A stretch of DNA of 64,000 nt from SIG589 sp045652465 (GTDB lineage: Bacteria > Bacillota > Clostridia > Oscillospirales > Acutalibacteraceae): positions 248,001 to 312,000 of the forward strand of contig JAZRUI010000015.1 in NCBI GenBank assembly GCA_045652465.1, in the 5' to 3' direction. The notes beneath the pieces are model-generated. The model was not told the DNA's origin. It did not search any database and saw nothing but the letters and a program-made list of their open reading frames with translations. Position 1 is the first letter of the stretch. The number at the start of each line of letters is the position of its first letter. Of this stretch, positions 16,058-27,000 are shown in pieces. Position numbers and translations under genes: made by a program.

Positions 16058-17705
16058 AGCTTATTTTGCAGTCCTCAACCGTTAAAACGGTATCGCAAAT
16101 GTCAAGCGCCGCAGTGCGGTGGGTGATGAGAATAACCGTTTTGTCCTTTTGCTTTTTAAGGTTTTCGAGCAGTGCAAGCTCGGTTGCATTGTCAAGTGCC
16201 GAGGTGCATTCATCCAAAAGAAGGATGGGGGAGTCGGTAAGCAGGGCGCGCGCGATTGCAATTCGCTGAAGCTGGCCCTCCGAAAGTCCGGTTCCGCGCT
16301 CGCCGATAACGGTATCAAATCCGTCGGGCAGGGAGGTTATGTAATCATAAATAACCGCCATTTTAGCAGCCTCTTCAACATCAGCATCGGTGGCGTTGTT
16401 GGATAGGAATGTTATATTCTCGCGAATGGTTCCGGTCAAAATCATATCGCCCTGCGGAACATAAGAGAAGAGTCCGCGAAGGGATGAATCAAGGTTTCGC
16501 TCGCCATCCTCGAATTCGAGGGAGATTTTGCCTTCGGTCGGCTTATAAAGGCCGAGCAATAGCCTTAACAAGGTGCTTTTTCCCGTTCCCGATTCGCCCA
16601 TAATAGCGCAAACCGAGCCCTTTGAAATCGAAAAATTAGCATCGTTTATTATCTCGCGGTCGTTAAAACCGAAGTGGAGTCCCTCGGCTTTAATGCTCAA
16701 AAGGCGGGAATAAATTTCGTTTTTATCAATATGCTCGGGAGGCATTTCCTCGGGCATATCCTCGATTTCCAAGAGTCTTTCGGCCGAGGCGATTGCAGAA
16801 TAATATTGCGGCAAAAGTCCCGAAACATTTTGAAGCGGGTGGCGCAGCTGCGCAACCAACTCAACAAACGCAAAAAGCGTTCCGATGCCGAGCTTTCCGT
16901 TTGCAACCTCGAATGCGCCCCAAATAAGAACGCCGTAGTATCCAAGCGAAAAACCTGCATAAAGCGCGGTGTGGGTTGCAACAGAGAGGGCGTTGCGCTT
17001 CATCTTTATCCTAAAATTATCCTCCATAAAGAGCGATAATTTTTCCTTAACGGGGTTATCGGCAATAAAGGTTTTGATAACAATAATGTTTTGAACGCTC
17101 TCCTGCAAAAACGAGCGAATAACGCCGCCTGTGCGCTGCGCTTCCTTATGAAGGAATTTATATCGGCGGCTCAAAAGTCGTCCCAAAAGGGGAACAATAA
17201 AGCCAACAGCAACAATAACAAGGGCAACAACAGGGTTTAGGAAAATAACCGCGGCGATGCCCGCAATAAGTTTGGTGAGGATAGAAACGGTTCGCGGAAT
17301 TATAGAGGAAAATCCGCCAACAACAACATCAACATCACTCGTAAAGCGGTTAACAACCTCGCCCGAGTGCATCTTTGTTATCTCGGAATAATCCTTTAAA
17401 ATAAGATGCTTATAAAGCCGCGACTTAAGCGCAATATCCATTTTTCCCGAGGTATGAGCCTTTAAAACGCCGTTAACAATATTGGCGATAAGCTGCAAGA
17501 GAATTAGTCCGCCAAGCAAAAGAACATTTTGCTTAACCCCCGCGGTGGTTCCTGCCTGCGCATCATTGAGCACATTGCGCGAAACCATAATCAGCCCAAT
17601 CGAGCAAAGCGAAATGAGCGATGATAGCAGGGAAATGGCGGCAACAGCGGGAATATAGCGCTTAAAGCAACCGAAAATCCATCTAACAGTTGATTTCTTT
17701 TCCAT
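16056..17705 (-). CDS. ABC exporter, fused permease and ATPase
   Basis: A 549-residue half-transporter of the type IV (MsbA/LmrA-like) exporter fold. Six membrane helices span roughly residues 15-290, then the nucleotide-binding domain has Walker A GESGTGKST near 370, a Q-loop YVPQGD, the signature LSEGQLQRIAIARALL and Walker B ILLLDECTSAL, with the H-loop His in LITHRTAAL. It should work as a homodimer. The start abuts the stop of the PqqD-like gene (TAAATG), so the two are coupled. There is no peptidase C39 domain. The cargo is unknown; a modified peptide is possible given the partner. Confidence 0.85.
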   Translation of the reverse strand: MEKKSTVRWIFGCFKRYIPAVAAISLLSSLISLCSIGLIMVSRNVLNDAQAGTTAGVKQNVLLLGGLILLQLIANIVNGVLKAHTSGKMDIALKSRLYKHLILKDYSEITKMHSGEVVNRFTSDVDVVVGGFSSIIPRTVSILTKLIAGIAAVIFLNPVVALVIVAVGFIVPLLGRLLSRRYKFLHKEAQRTGGVIRSFLQESVQNIIVIKTFIADNPVKEKLSLFMEDNFRIKMKRNALSVATHTALYAGFSLGYYGVLIWGAFEVANGKLGIGTLFAFVELVAQLRHPLQNVSGLLPQYYSAIASAERLLEIEDMPEEMPPEHIDKNEIYSRLLSIKAEGLHFGFNDREIINDANFSISKGSVCAIMGESGTGKSTLLRLLLGLYKPTEGKISLEFEDGERNLDSSLRGLFSYVPQGDMILTGTIRENITFLSNNATDADVEEAAKMAVIYDYITSLPDGFDTVIGERGTGLSEGQLQRIAIARALLTDSPILLLDECTSALDNATELALLENLKKQKDKTVILITHRTAALDICDTVLTVEDCKIS

Positions 17706-17972
17706 TTATTCCATCATGCCCGCATCGGAAATCTTTGCAACAAAACGGGCAACATCCTTTTCTGCAATTTCGCGTTCAACATCGTATTCAGCGAGCAAAG
17801 CCTCAACGAGGTCGTTTTCGGTTTGGTCCTTCTCCTGCAAACGCGCAAAGAGGAAGGCGCCGCTATCGTTAAGCGTAACAACGGCGTTAAAATCGAGGGT
17901 AGCGCTGCCAACAGGCACAACAATAACCTTGCCTGCAACAGTTTTCATTAAGAAGGAATCCTTAATTTTCAA
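17706..17972 (-). CDS. PqqD-like (RRE fold) protein
   Basis: An 88-residue protein with the PqqD-family pattern: MKIKDSFLMKTVAGKVIVVP, then LNDSGAFLFARLQEKDQTEN and a C-terminal helix, FVAKISDAGMME. PqqD-fold domains bind leader peptides of ribosomally made, modified peptides. The start is a TTG placed 7-8 bases after the RBS AGGAGTGG; the longer in-frame reading runs through that RBS. A consensus promoter lies just upstream. It is transcribed with the ABC exporter. No radical-SAM enzyme, cyclase or peptide gene lies next to it, so its partner is unknown. Confidence 0.75.
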   Translation of the reverse strand: MKIKDSFLMKTVAGKVIVVPVGSATLDFNAVVTLNDSGAFLFARLQEKDQTENDLVEALLAEYDVEREIAEKDVARFVAKISDAGMME

Positions 17973-18004
17973 AAAAACCACTCCTAATAGCAATATACAT
18001 CTAT

Positions 18005-18033
18005 ATTATACTGTAAAATGTGCTCACTTTCAA
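18005..18033 (-). promoter_or_regulatory. Promoter of the PqqD-like/ABC exporter operon
   Basis: On the minus strand, TTGAAA (18028-18033) and TATAAT (18005-18010) are separated by 17 bases, upstream of the TTG start at 17972. Confidence 0.8.
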
Positions 18034-18043
18034 GTAAAAGCCT

Positions 18044-18072
18044 TTGATTTTTCTAACGCGTTGTGTTACAAT
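18044..18072 (+). promoter_or_regulatory. Promoter of the small membrane protein gene
   Basis: TTGATT (18044-18049) and TACAAT (18067-18072) are separated by 17 bases, 31 bases before the ATG at 18104. It is divergent from the PqqD-operon promoter, with only about 10 bases between the two -35 boxes. Confidence 0.7.
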
Positions 18073-18103
18073 ATATAAAAGACTTTTCAAAAGGAAGATA
18101 AAA

Positions 18104-18595
18104 ATGGATACCTTTAAGGAACAAATCGTTAAAATGCCGCGAACCCGCGGAACATTTCTCTTAAGCGCCCTTGTGTGGTTTCTTGCCATGGCGCTGACTG
18201 CAGTGCTGCTTATGATAATCCCGACCCTCGCGGTTTTGGTTGCATTTTTGTTGTTTTATGGCGCTATTAATATAACCCAGCGCTTTAACATCGAATATGA
18301 ATATATCCTAACCAACGGCGAGCTGGATATTGATAAAATAACCGCGCAGCGTTCAAGAACCCGCCTTTGCACATTCAAATGTGCCGATGTTGAGGCTGTG
18401 GGCGCTTATAATAAGGGAATGCCGCTCGGCGAGCGCTCCTTCATTTGCTGCAATACTAATGAAGAAGGCGCCTATTTCCTTCGTGCCCGCGATGCAAAGG
18501 GCAAAATCTTAACCCTTGTGTTCGCTCCTAACGAGAAGATGCAAGAGGCAATAAAAGTATTTTTGCCCAGAATTATTCAGCGCGATGCTTTTTAA
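18104..18595 (+). CDS. Small membrane protein, DUF6106-like
   Basis: A 163-residue protein with two adjacent membrane segments at about residues 18-58 (FLLSALVWFLAMALTAVLLM and TLAVLVAFLLFYGAI), then a cytosolic domain with NIEYEYILTNGELDIDKI. It resembles a family of uncharacterised Clostridia proteins (DUF6106, recognised only by overall pattern). The start at 18104 follows AAGGAAGA; the longer in-frame reading runs across the promoter. The function is unknown. It is transcribed alone, divergent from the PqqD/ABC operon. Confidence 0.7.
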   Translation: MDTFKEQIVKMPRTRGTFLLSALVWFLAMALTAVLLMIIPTLAVLVAFLLFYGAINITQRFNIEYEYILTNGELDIDKITAQRSRTRLCTFKCADVEAVGAYNKGMPLGERSFICCNTNEEGAYFLRARDAKGKILTLVFAPNEKMQEAIKVFLPRIIQRDAF

Positions 18596-18650
18596 TTTGA
18601 GGCATAATCCTGCAGTAGTTACACATAAATATAAATAAGCCAAAGGCTAA

Positions 18651-18697
18651 AGCCGGCGAGGATGTTTTATTTTTCATCCGAGTCGGCTAATTTTTTT
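18651..18697 (+). terminator. Probable terminator after the small membrane protein gene
   Basis: An imperfect hairpin with arms AGCCG..GGATG and CATCC..CGGCT around a short loop is followed by AATTTTTTTA. The internal mismatch makes it weaker than the other terminators in this window. Confidence 0.55.
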
Positions 18698-18713
18698 ATA
18701 TTGGTGTGATTAA

Positions 18714-19208
18714 ATGAAAAAACTGTTTTTAATGCTTTGCTGCTGTGTGCTGCTTTTAGCGGGCTGCGGCGAAAAGAAAACCGCCGAGGTAGAACTAAAC
18801 AACCTATCCTTTGATGCCGCCGTGACCTATGATACCTATAGCTTTGCCTGCACCGTCAAATTAGGCAGCGCAGGAACCTTCGAGAGCGAAATAACCGCGC
18901 CCGAGGCAGTTGCGGGAACCAGGCTTATCTATGATGGCGAATCGCTAACCGTTAACTATATGGGTCTTGAATATAAACCCGAGCTTCCGTTATCGCAGGA
19001 AACCGCAAGCAATATCATAAATAAAATCCTTTCCTCGGTTCAAACAGGCGGCAAAAACGCCGTTAAGGAGGATGGAAACTTCATCCTTCGCGGCGAGGTT
19101 TCGGGAAAAAAGTTTTCGCTTTATGTAACCGAATCAGGCCTTCCGCTATCGCTCAGTTGCCCCGAAGCTTCGTTGGTTGCCGAGTTTTCAAATGTTAAAA
19201 TAGGATAA
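18714..19208 (+). CDS. Putative lipoprotein of unknown function
   Basis: A 164-residue protein with a lipoprotein signal peptide: MKKLFLMLCCCVLLLAGCGE, lipobox LAGC with the lipidated Cys at residue 19. The mature part is beta-rich and has no motif I recognise; it is somewhat like LolA/DUF-type outer-surface lipoproteins of Clostridia that measure a TYDTYSFACTVKLGS-type strand pattern, but this is weak. It is anchored on the outer face of the membrane. It follows a terminator and is closed by its own, so it is probably monocistronic. Confidence 0.7.
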   Translation: MKKLFLMLCCCVLLLAGCGEKKTAEVELNNLSFDAAVTYDTYSFACTVKLGSAGTFESEITAPEAVAGTRLIYDGESLTVNYMGLEYKPELPLSQETASNIINKILSSVQTGGKNAVKEDGNFILRGEVSGKKFSLYVTESGLPLSLSCPEASLVAEFSNVKIG

Positions 19209-19210
19209 GA

Positions 19211-19247
19211 AAAACCCCGTTGGATTTCTCCAACGGGGTTTATTTTG
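19211..19247. terminator. Bidirectional terminator between the lipoprotein and glycosidase genes
   Basis: A 13-bp perfect stem, AAACCCCGTTGGA and TCCAACGGGGTTT, with a TTTC loop. T-rich tracts lie on both sides (TATTTTGTTTT on plus, TTTTTCTTA on minus), so it can serve both converging genes. Confidence 0.88.
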
Positions 19248-19252
19248 TTTTA

Positions 19253-21076
19253 TTACTTCACTTTATTCGAGAAGCATTCCATTGTCGAGTAAGCAACAAC
19301 GGCGCCGCCGGGAATAGTATCAGTGAAGGTCTTCTGAACATTCTTGAAGCCCTTGTCAGCAACAGCAACATTAGCAGCAGTGGTCGGCTTTATGGTACCG
19401 GCATCGTGCATGTAACGATAGAGAGTTGCGTCGATTGCTTCTTCGAAGTTAACGGTGAAGGTTCTCTCGTCGGTGGTCATGTTAACCAAGAGGAACGACC
19501 AACCGCCATCAGCAAGCTTAACGGTTGTAGCGTAAAGACCGGCAGAATCGTCAAGCGCGGTGGTGGCATAGGTGGTGCCGTTCGCATTACCGGTGAACTT
19601 ACCATAGAGAGCGATGGTATAGAAGAGGGACCACGGAACTTCACTCTTATAGAGCGAGGGAGCAGCACCGGAGCGCTGTGCACCGTATTCATACTCACCG
19701 CCGCTACCATAGTAGTCAGGCCAGGTCTGGTCTAAGAACTGCCATACTTCGATAGCCGAAACGCCGGCGTTAAAGCCTGCGATTTGCTGGGTTGCAATGT
19801 TAACTGCATACCAGGGGTCATCGAGGTCAGCTTCTTCGCTGTAGGAGTCACCGTTAGAACCGAACTCATCGAGCCAGAATTCCTTCTCATAGCGAAGGTC
19901 GAACAGGTCCATGGTTTCCATATAGCCGTTGAATACGCGGGAAGCATCATCATACGGGTCATCGGTAGGAGCCTGAGTCTTCTTGGTGAAGTGAGAAGAA
20001 TAGATGTCAAATACATGAGGAGCGTTCTCCATGAAGTATTTGGCAAGACCGGCAGGATGGTTGGGGGAGGACTGGTTGGGTCCGATAAGGGTTACATATC
20101 TGTCAGGGTTGTTCTTGTTGCGGAAGCCTGCATCAGCAAGAGCCTTTTCGCAAGCAGAGAAGGTGTCAACCTCCCACTTAGCAAACGCGCCCATGGGGGT
20201 GTTACCGTCTTCGTGGGGCTCATTTCCGAAGAAGAAGCCGAAGAAGTTGGTAACGCCGTGGTCATAGATAGCCTTTGCGGTTGTAGCAACCCAGTCAGCC
20301 AAGCGCTCGTTCTGGAGCTCGTGGTCCATCTGAGCATGGTAGTTACCGAAGTCGTAAGAAATCTTAACGGAGCCATCCTCATTGTAAACATAGGGATACA
20401 TGTAGTCGCACTCAACGAGGTATTCACTGCCGCCGTAGAAGAGGGCAGCGTAGCTCCACATCATCATGGGTGCAACCTGCATGTCATATTCCTCAACCTT
20501 TTTGCACCACTCGTAGAACTCGAGCATGGTCTGGGTTTCGGTATTCCAAGGATTGTTCTCATCGCCGGTCCACATCCAGTCGGACCAGAACATGGTACGA
20601 ACGAATTTGATACCGGAATTCTTCATACGGGTAAGCTCGAGGTCGAGCATTTCAGCGGTGTACTTACGCTCGTGAGGATCACGGCTTAAGTATTCCGAGG
20701 GGTGATAAATGGTGCTTGTAACACCGCGGAAGGTGGTACAAAGCGGGTCGCTGCCGTTGGCAGAGGTGATGATGTAAGCTTCGCTGTCGCTTCCCATAAG
20801 CTCGTGAGTTTCATACTCGATAAGCTCGTTGTAGCCGAGGTCAAGTGTGATATCATCGCTTACAAAGGGATCGCTGTCATCGGGAGTTTCATCATCGGGA
20901 GTCTCATCATCGGGGTTCTTATTGTTGCCTGCAACGATAACAACCTTTTTCGGGGGGTCCTTTTCCTTGCTGCCACCCTGACACTGAGAAAGTGTAAGCA
21001 AAATAGCGGCAACGATAACAGCAAGTGCGAGCACAGCTGCAACTATAGCAATAATGCGTTTCTTCTTGTTATCCAT
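19253..21076 (-). CDS. Membrane-anchored clan GH-A glycoside hydrolase-like protein
   Basis: A 607-residue extracellular enzyme candidate. Residues 7-30 form one uncleaved membrane anchor (IIAIVAAVLALAVIVAAILL), with no good lipobox. An acidic linker with DDETPDDETPDD repeats follows at about 55-70. A TIM-barrel domain from about 110 holds FFGNEPHE (Glu286, likely acid/base) and EFWLDEFGSN (Glu404, likely nucleophile), the clan GH-A pattern. A beta-sandwich fills the last 100 residues. The GH family (5, 39 or another) cannot be decided by eye. The ATG overlaps the upstream gene's stop by one base (TAATG), so it is coupled to the 2275-residue surface protein. Confidence 0.8.
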   Translation of the reverse strand: MDNKKKRIIAIVAAVLALAVIVAAILLTLSQCQGGSKEKDPPKKVVIVAGNNKNPDDETPDDETPDDSDPFVSDDITLDLGYNELIEYETHELMGSDSEAYIITSANGSDPLCTTFRGVTSTIYHPSEYLSRDPHERKYTAEMLDLELTRMKNSGIKFVRTMFWSDWMWTGDENNPWNTETQTMLEFYEWCKKVEEYDMQVAPMMMWSYAALFYGGSEYLVECDYMYPYVYNEDGSVKISYDFGNYHAQMDHELQNERLADWVATTAKAIYDHGVTNFFGFFFGNEPHEDGNTPMGAFAKWEVDTFSACEKALADAGFRNKNNPDRYVTLIGPNQSSPNHPAGLAKYFMENAPHVFDIYSSHFTKKTQAPTDDPYDDASRVFNGYMETMDLFDLRYEKEFWLDEFGSNGDSYSEEADLDDPWYAVNIATQQIAGFNAGVSAIEVWQFLDQTWPDYYGSGGEYEYGAQRSGAAPSLYKSEVPWSLFYTIALYGKFTGNANGTTYATTALDDSAGLYATTVKLADGGWSFLLVNMTTDERTFTVNFEEAIDATLYRYMHDAGTIKPTTAANVAVADKGFKNVQKTFTDTIPGGAVVAYSTMECFSNKVK

Positions 21077-24000
21077 TACATGCTCACTCCTTTCTTACGG
21101 GTTAAAACAAGTGCGGCTGCTGCAACCATCATAATAGCAATGCAAACGATAGGTGTAGCATTAGTGCCGTTCATATCGGTTTCCACCGCTGCTACCTCGA
21201 GGGTAGCAGCGCCGGATTTAAACTGTTCGATGGTAACGGTTCCGAGAGCCTCGGACTCGTTTGTGGTACCCTCGATGTACCAGTTGCAGTCGAGAATATA
21301 AGCGCTATATTCGCCGACTTCATTGATAGCGGTGAGGTATGCCCACTCATATGCGCCATCATCAATGTAGTCAACAATCTTAACGATACCGTTGCGTACG
21401 CCCATGCCGGTAACATTGATTGCATTACCGTTTAAGCGCTCGCAAGCGAGACCGGAAAGAACAGTATCCTCAAAGGTGATGTCGCCCCAAAGGGTCATAA
21501 ACTCTGCATCGCTTGCAGCAACATACATATTGTAGGTACCGTTTGCAATGTCGTTAATCTCATAGCTGCCGTCATCAGCAATCTCTGCGGAGTAGTTCTT
21601 GGCGCCCTTAAGAACGAGCTTAGAACCACTGGGAAGACCGGTGATGGTGCCGGCAATGTAGTTGCCCTTAGCGCCTGCGTTAGCATCGATAACCTTGTCG
21701 CCATTCGGGTCGAAGGTGATTTCTTCCTCATCATACTGAACATTCTTGTAGCCGTAGTCGGAGTTGAAGAACTCAAGGTAATCAACATCGAATGCGCCTG
21801 CAGTACATTCAATTACGAGGTAGAGGGTGGTGAAACGCTCATCAGCGAAGGTGAATCCGCTGCGCTTCCAAGCACCGTTGGTGTTGGGGCTGATAACAAC
21901 AGCCTCATCGGTTTCAAAGGAAGCGAGAACATCGTTACCTGCAGCATCAATTGTTACATAAATGCCGCCTTGTGCCGAAGCATTACCGCGGATAGAAGCA
22001 GCGAGAGTATAGGTCTCAGAGAAGGTCTGCTTGTAATCGGTGCGGGTGTTAACGGGGATAACAACCTTATCGCCGGCCTTGAAGGAGCCAATCTTGCTGC
22101 CGTAAACAGCATCGCTTGCTGCCTTCGAGAATGCGCCGAGCTTGCCTTCAGCCTTTTCAAAGCTGTAGTTCTCAAGGTAGTTCTGAGAAATATCCTGAGT
22201 ATAAAGGTTGGTCTCGTTAGTGTTAAGAACAGTGCTTGCGGTCTGGTTAATAACGATGTCATCGAAGTAGATATCGCTATCATTGTTGGGGTTAATGCGG
22301 TTTACGCAGAAACGGATTGCACCGCCGCTTGTGTTAACGCTCTCGCCAACAACAAACTTCTGGGTAACCTTCTGCCACTCGGTGCCAACGGTAATCTCAT
22401 CATGGCAAATGTCATCAAGATACCATTTTGCATCGGTTTCAACAATCATGCTGGTGAACTTGGTGCCGGCCTTTTCAGCCTTAACCCAATAGGAAATCTC
22501 ATAGGTCTTACCGGGCTGCATGTTCCAGTCAGCAAAGTTCTGAACAAGGGGAGCGCCGGTGGCCTTGTAGTAGTTAAGCTCATCCTCGGTGAAGGTGCTT
22601 GCAGCCTCTTGCTCGGTGAAGCCCTTCATAATGAGGGAGCCGAGGCCACTGTGAACCATAGCGTCGCCTTCAGCAGCTGCAGTGTAGAGCGAGTAAACCT
22701 TATTATTAAGAGCATACTTAGCCTGCCACATACCGCTACCGTTGTTGTAGGTTGCGCCGGCATCCTGGATAGAAGCGTTAGTGATGTAGTTGCCTTCAAT
22801 AGCCTCGAAGGTAACCTTATCAAATTCCTTAACGGAAGTAGCCTTCTCAATCTTTACATCGTCAATCTCAACTGCAGAATCGTTGCCGATGAAGTGGAGG
22901 GCATAGTGGAGTAAGTCGGGAGTGGTGATGTCGAAGGAGTATTCCTTCCAATCAGCAGTAAGCTGAGCCTCGCCCCAAGTAGTGTTAGTAAATGCATCAA
23001 TAGTGCCGTCAGCCTTGAAGAGGTCGCGTCCGCCGCGGGTCATACCATAGGTTAAAGAACCGCCGGTTGCGCTGCGAGCCTTGAAGGAAACGGTGTAGTC
23101 GGTGTAGCGCTTGAGGATTACATTCTGGAAGATGTTAGCACCGTTCTGGAGGGTAGCAACCTTGTTGCTGCCATCGGTAGCGGTGGTAAGAGCACCCTGC
23201 CAGCCATCTGCGCTGGTGGTTTCAAAGTCGCCGTCAGCGAGTCTGTCAGAGTAGCCGGAGGAGGTCTTCTTAATCTGAATGTTATCTAAGAAGAGGTCGT
23301 TAGAGAATGCGTTGCTCGGACGACCGTAACCGGGCTTGAAGTAAGCCTCGGTTCTGTTTTTGGTGGTGAATGTGAACTCAAGAGTTCTCCATTCGCCCTC
23401 AGTGCCACGCTCACCAATAGAAATGTAGCCAAGGCAAGCAGGGCTTACACGGTCAGAGGTAGAAGCGGTACGCATCTTGTTGGGCTTGAATACACCTGCG
23501 GGGTCCTTCTCCTCAACGCGCTCCCATTCTTTGTGTCGAGCGAATACCGAAACACTTTCGAAGTTAACGCCGGTAGGAACATTGTAAGCCAGCGAAACGG
23601 TGTAGGTGGTGTAGGGCTCGAGGTTGGTAATGTGGAAGCTGGTTGCCTGAGAGGGCGAGCTTAAGCGTAAGAAGTTATCGCCGCTGTAGGGGAGAATATC
23701 TCCAAACGAGGGAATAACACCATAGCTAACCCAAGTAGCTGTAGTATCGAAGATGGGAGCGCTCATGCTATTGTTCTCGAAGTCACCATCGATGAAATAG
23801 TTGAACGGGTCATAATCGGTATCGCCAATCGGTCTAAAGAATGCAGCAATCGAAACTGCGCCGTTAGCCTTGAAGGTGTAGGTTGTGTTGGTGCCGAAGA
23901 TGATGGTGGGATCGGTATAATCATACCAGCCCATGAACTCATAGCCTGCATCAGCAACAGCCTTAAGGGTGATTTCCTCACCTCTGAGAGCGGGGCCGCT

Positions 24001-27000
24001 TACGCCGCCGTTGAAGGTGGTGTCAATCGAACCGCCTTCGCCCTCGATAAGGGTGATGTAATCAGATTCATAAAGGGTGAAATCATCGAAATAGCAGTTG
24101 CCCGAACCTGCGGTGTAGGAAATGGTGAGGTCAACCGAGGTGTTCTGGCCGGTGAAGAAGGGAATCATAACCTTCTGATAGCCTTCAGCCGAGGTAGCAC
24201 CAATGCCAATGCCGCGTCCTGCACCGAGCTCTTCCTTGGTCTGTGTGCCAACGAGCTTGGTGGTGGAGAGGTAAGCAGTGGGAGCAATGTTCTGAATCTG
24301 CCAGTAGAAGGAGAATACATAGTTGGTGTTCTCCTTAAGGCCGGTAAAGGTGGTACCAAGGCTGTTGTTTCTGTGCTCAGCGCGCATAAGCTTGTTGCCG
24401 TCATGAGCATTAACAGTGAACTTGGTACCGGGGTTGTTGAAGCCATTGTTGCCCTGGAAGGGAGCTTCAGCATACCAAATATCAAATCCGAATAAGTTCT
24501 TGTTAGTCTCGTTAACCCACCAAAGGTCAGCATCGCTAAGGCTTAAGCCTGCCTGCGAGTTTTCGAAACCGGAGTCGGGAATGATATTGTTGATTTCAAA
24601 CTTAGCGGTAAGTGTAGCAAACTGATTTGCTTTGAAGGTGTAGGTCTCGGTTTTGGAAACCTCAACGCCATCAATATACCAGCCAAGGAAGAAGTTAGCG
24701 GTGTAACCCTTAACCGAAACAGTTACATCCTCGCCATAGTTAGCCGACTGAATCTTGTCAGAGGTGATGTATCCGGGATAGATAGTATCCATTTCCATCT
24801 CAGCCTTAATGGTGAAGGGTGCATCTTCGGTGTTAAGGATGGTGAGGTTATCAAGGTAAAGCGAAGAGCCTGCGCCCTTGTACTTGATAACGAAGTAAAC
24901 GCTTGTAGCAGAACCGGTGTTGAAGTTAACAAAGAACTTCTGCCAATTCTCGGAAGAAGCTAAAGCAGCGCTGGTAGTTGCAAGCTCGGTTCCGTTTGCT
25001 GCGAATACCTTAATATATTCAATAGCAAAATCAGCGCCTGCTCTGGAGAGCATCCAGTTGAATGCGAGGTGATAGGTCTTGCCTGCCTCAACAGCAACTG
25101 CAGCATGCTTAATTTCAGCGCCTGCGGAGCTGATGTTAACGCTGTTAACGCCATCCTTTGCGGCGATGTTAACAATATTACCGTATGCATCCGAAGCAGT
25201 AGAGGTCCATTCCTTGCCTGCGCCGAGAACAACGGTGGAAGCATCGGTGTTTTCGTAGCCTGCATCGGGAACCAGGTTGTTGCATTCGAACTTAGCAACA
25301 AGCTCGCTGTTCTTAACAACTACATAATCGAGAGTTTCCTCTTCGGAAACGAGTTTGTCACCATCATACCAGCCAAGGAACTTGTTGCCGTCATAGGTAA
25401 CAACCTTGAAGGTAGCGATAGAACCGGAGGTAAGCTCGTTATAAAGCTTAGCGCCGTCAATGAAGCCGCCGTATGCTCCGCCGTCAGCTTCAACCTCAGC
25501 AGAAGCATAGTATCTGTTGGGGTCATAAACGAATTTAGCAACATATTCGTCGCCGGTGGTGGAAAGAACGGTTAATTTCTTATCGGAAGAAATCTTAACG
25601 CCATCCTTATACCAACCATCGAAGAAATAGCCTGCATCTGCCTGTGCATAGTGGTTGAGATACATCGAGGAGAATAAAGGCTTGGTAACATCAATGCTAT
25701 CGGTGAAAACAGGCTTGGTGCCGCGAGCCTTAGTGGCCTTAAATGCGGGCATTGCAGTGTCGAGACCTGCAAGCACAGAGCCGTTTTCATCAGCAGTAAC
25801 GGAGGTAACGGTGTTACCGTCAGCTACCTCAGTGAAGGACATATTGTCGAAGAGAACGGGACAAACAATGCTCTGAACAGTACCAAGAGTTAAGAATACT
25901 CTGGTAACATTTTCGGGAGCGGTGAAGATAACATAGTTATCAACCCATTCGTTAGCGCCCGAAGCAAGCTTGTTGCCGGTGTAGTTCTTGTCTTTGCCGG
26001 TACCCCAAGCCCATTCATATTCCCAAATGTTGTCGAGAAGGTCATTCTCGTGGTCATTTACATAGGAATAGGTCTGGGAGTGGATAGAGTAGTTCTCAAA
26101 GAGACCGCCATCCCAGTCGGGCTTTGCGAGACCGTCACCCTTATCAATCGAAAGATTGAGGTAGTGAACATTGGAATCGTAGTTAGCCAAGAAGGTATAA
26201 GCAAAACGCCAAATGTAGGTCTTGCCGGGCTCAACATTAACGGGATAGTTAAAGAGGTTCTTTATCTTATCGTTAGCGGGCTTGCCGGTAGTTACCTGAG
26301 TGGGAAGAACCGAAAGAACCTTGTCGCCAAAGCTTTCATCGCTCTTCTTAATGGGGTTATTAATAACCGAGTAGGTCGGGGGAGTTACGCCGCCGTAATG
26401 GGGCATATTGTTGTAAACATCTGCGGTGTCGGCTGCGCCTGTTTCAAAGTCACCATCGTAAATTTGGTTCATAGCGGTGAACTTTGCATAAGCGGGAGCT
26501 CCGGTAGAAGCATCAAAGGTATCATCGGTAGAGAAGGGGGTAGTTGCAGCCTCATTCTCGAACCAACCAAGGAAGGTGTTACCGTAGAATGCCTTAGCAG
26601 TGTAGGTGTTGTTGCCGTTGTCAATAACGGCACCGCCATCACTGTTGCCAACGCCGCTGCCGAAACGCGCAGTGTAGTTGCCGTTCTTAGAGAAGGTGTA
26701 TGTAGTTGCTGTAGAAACAAGGTTACCATCAGCATCATACCAACCTAAGAAGGAGGAACCGGTAGCTGCCTTAGCAGTGTAGGTGTTGTTAAGAACATTA
26801 GAATAGCGGGTAGAGTTTTCAACAATGGGGGTTGCCGAACCGGACTTATCACCGTTTAAATTTGCATAGAAAACAGAATCAAGAACGGGGTCCTGTGCGG
26901 TAACGGTACCGTCACCGGTTGCAGTAGCGGTAATAGCATTGTTGGGAGCCTCTTTAGCCTCTGTAATGCTAACATTATCTACATAGAAGGTGTTTACAGT

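Noticed and set aside
19784..20689. 301-residue plus-strand ORF opposite the glycosidase gene
   Set aside because: It is a codon-bias shadow of the minus-strand gene, with no RBS or domain.
21970..22914. 314-residue ORF opposite the giant surface protein gene
   Set aside because: It is a shadow of the minus-strand frame; composition follows the opposite-strand codons.
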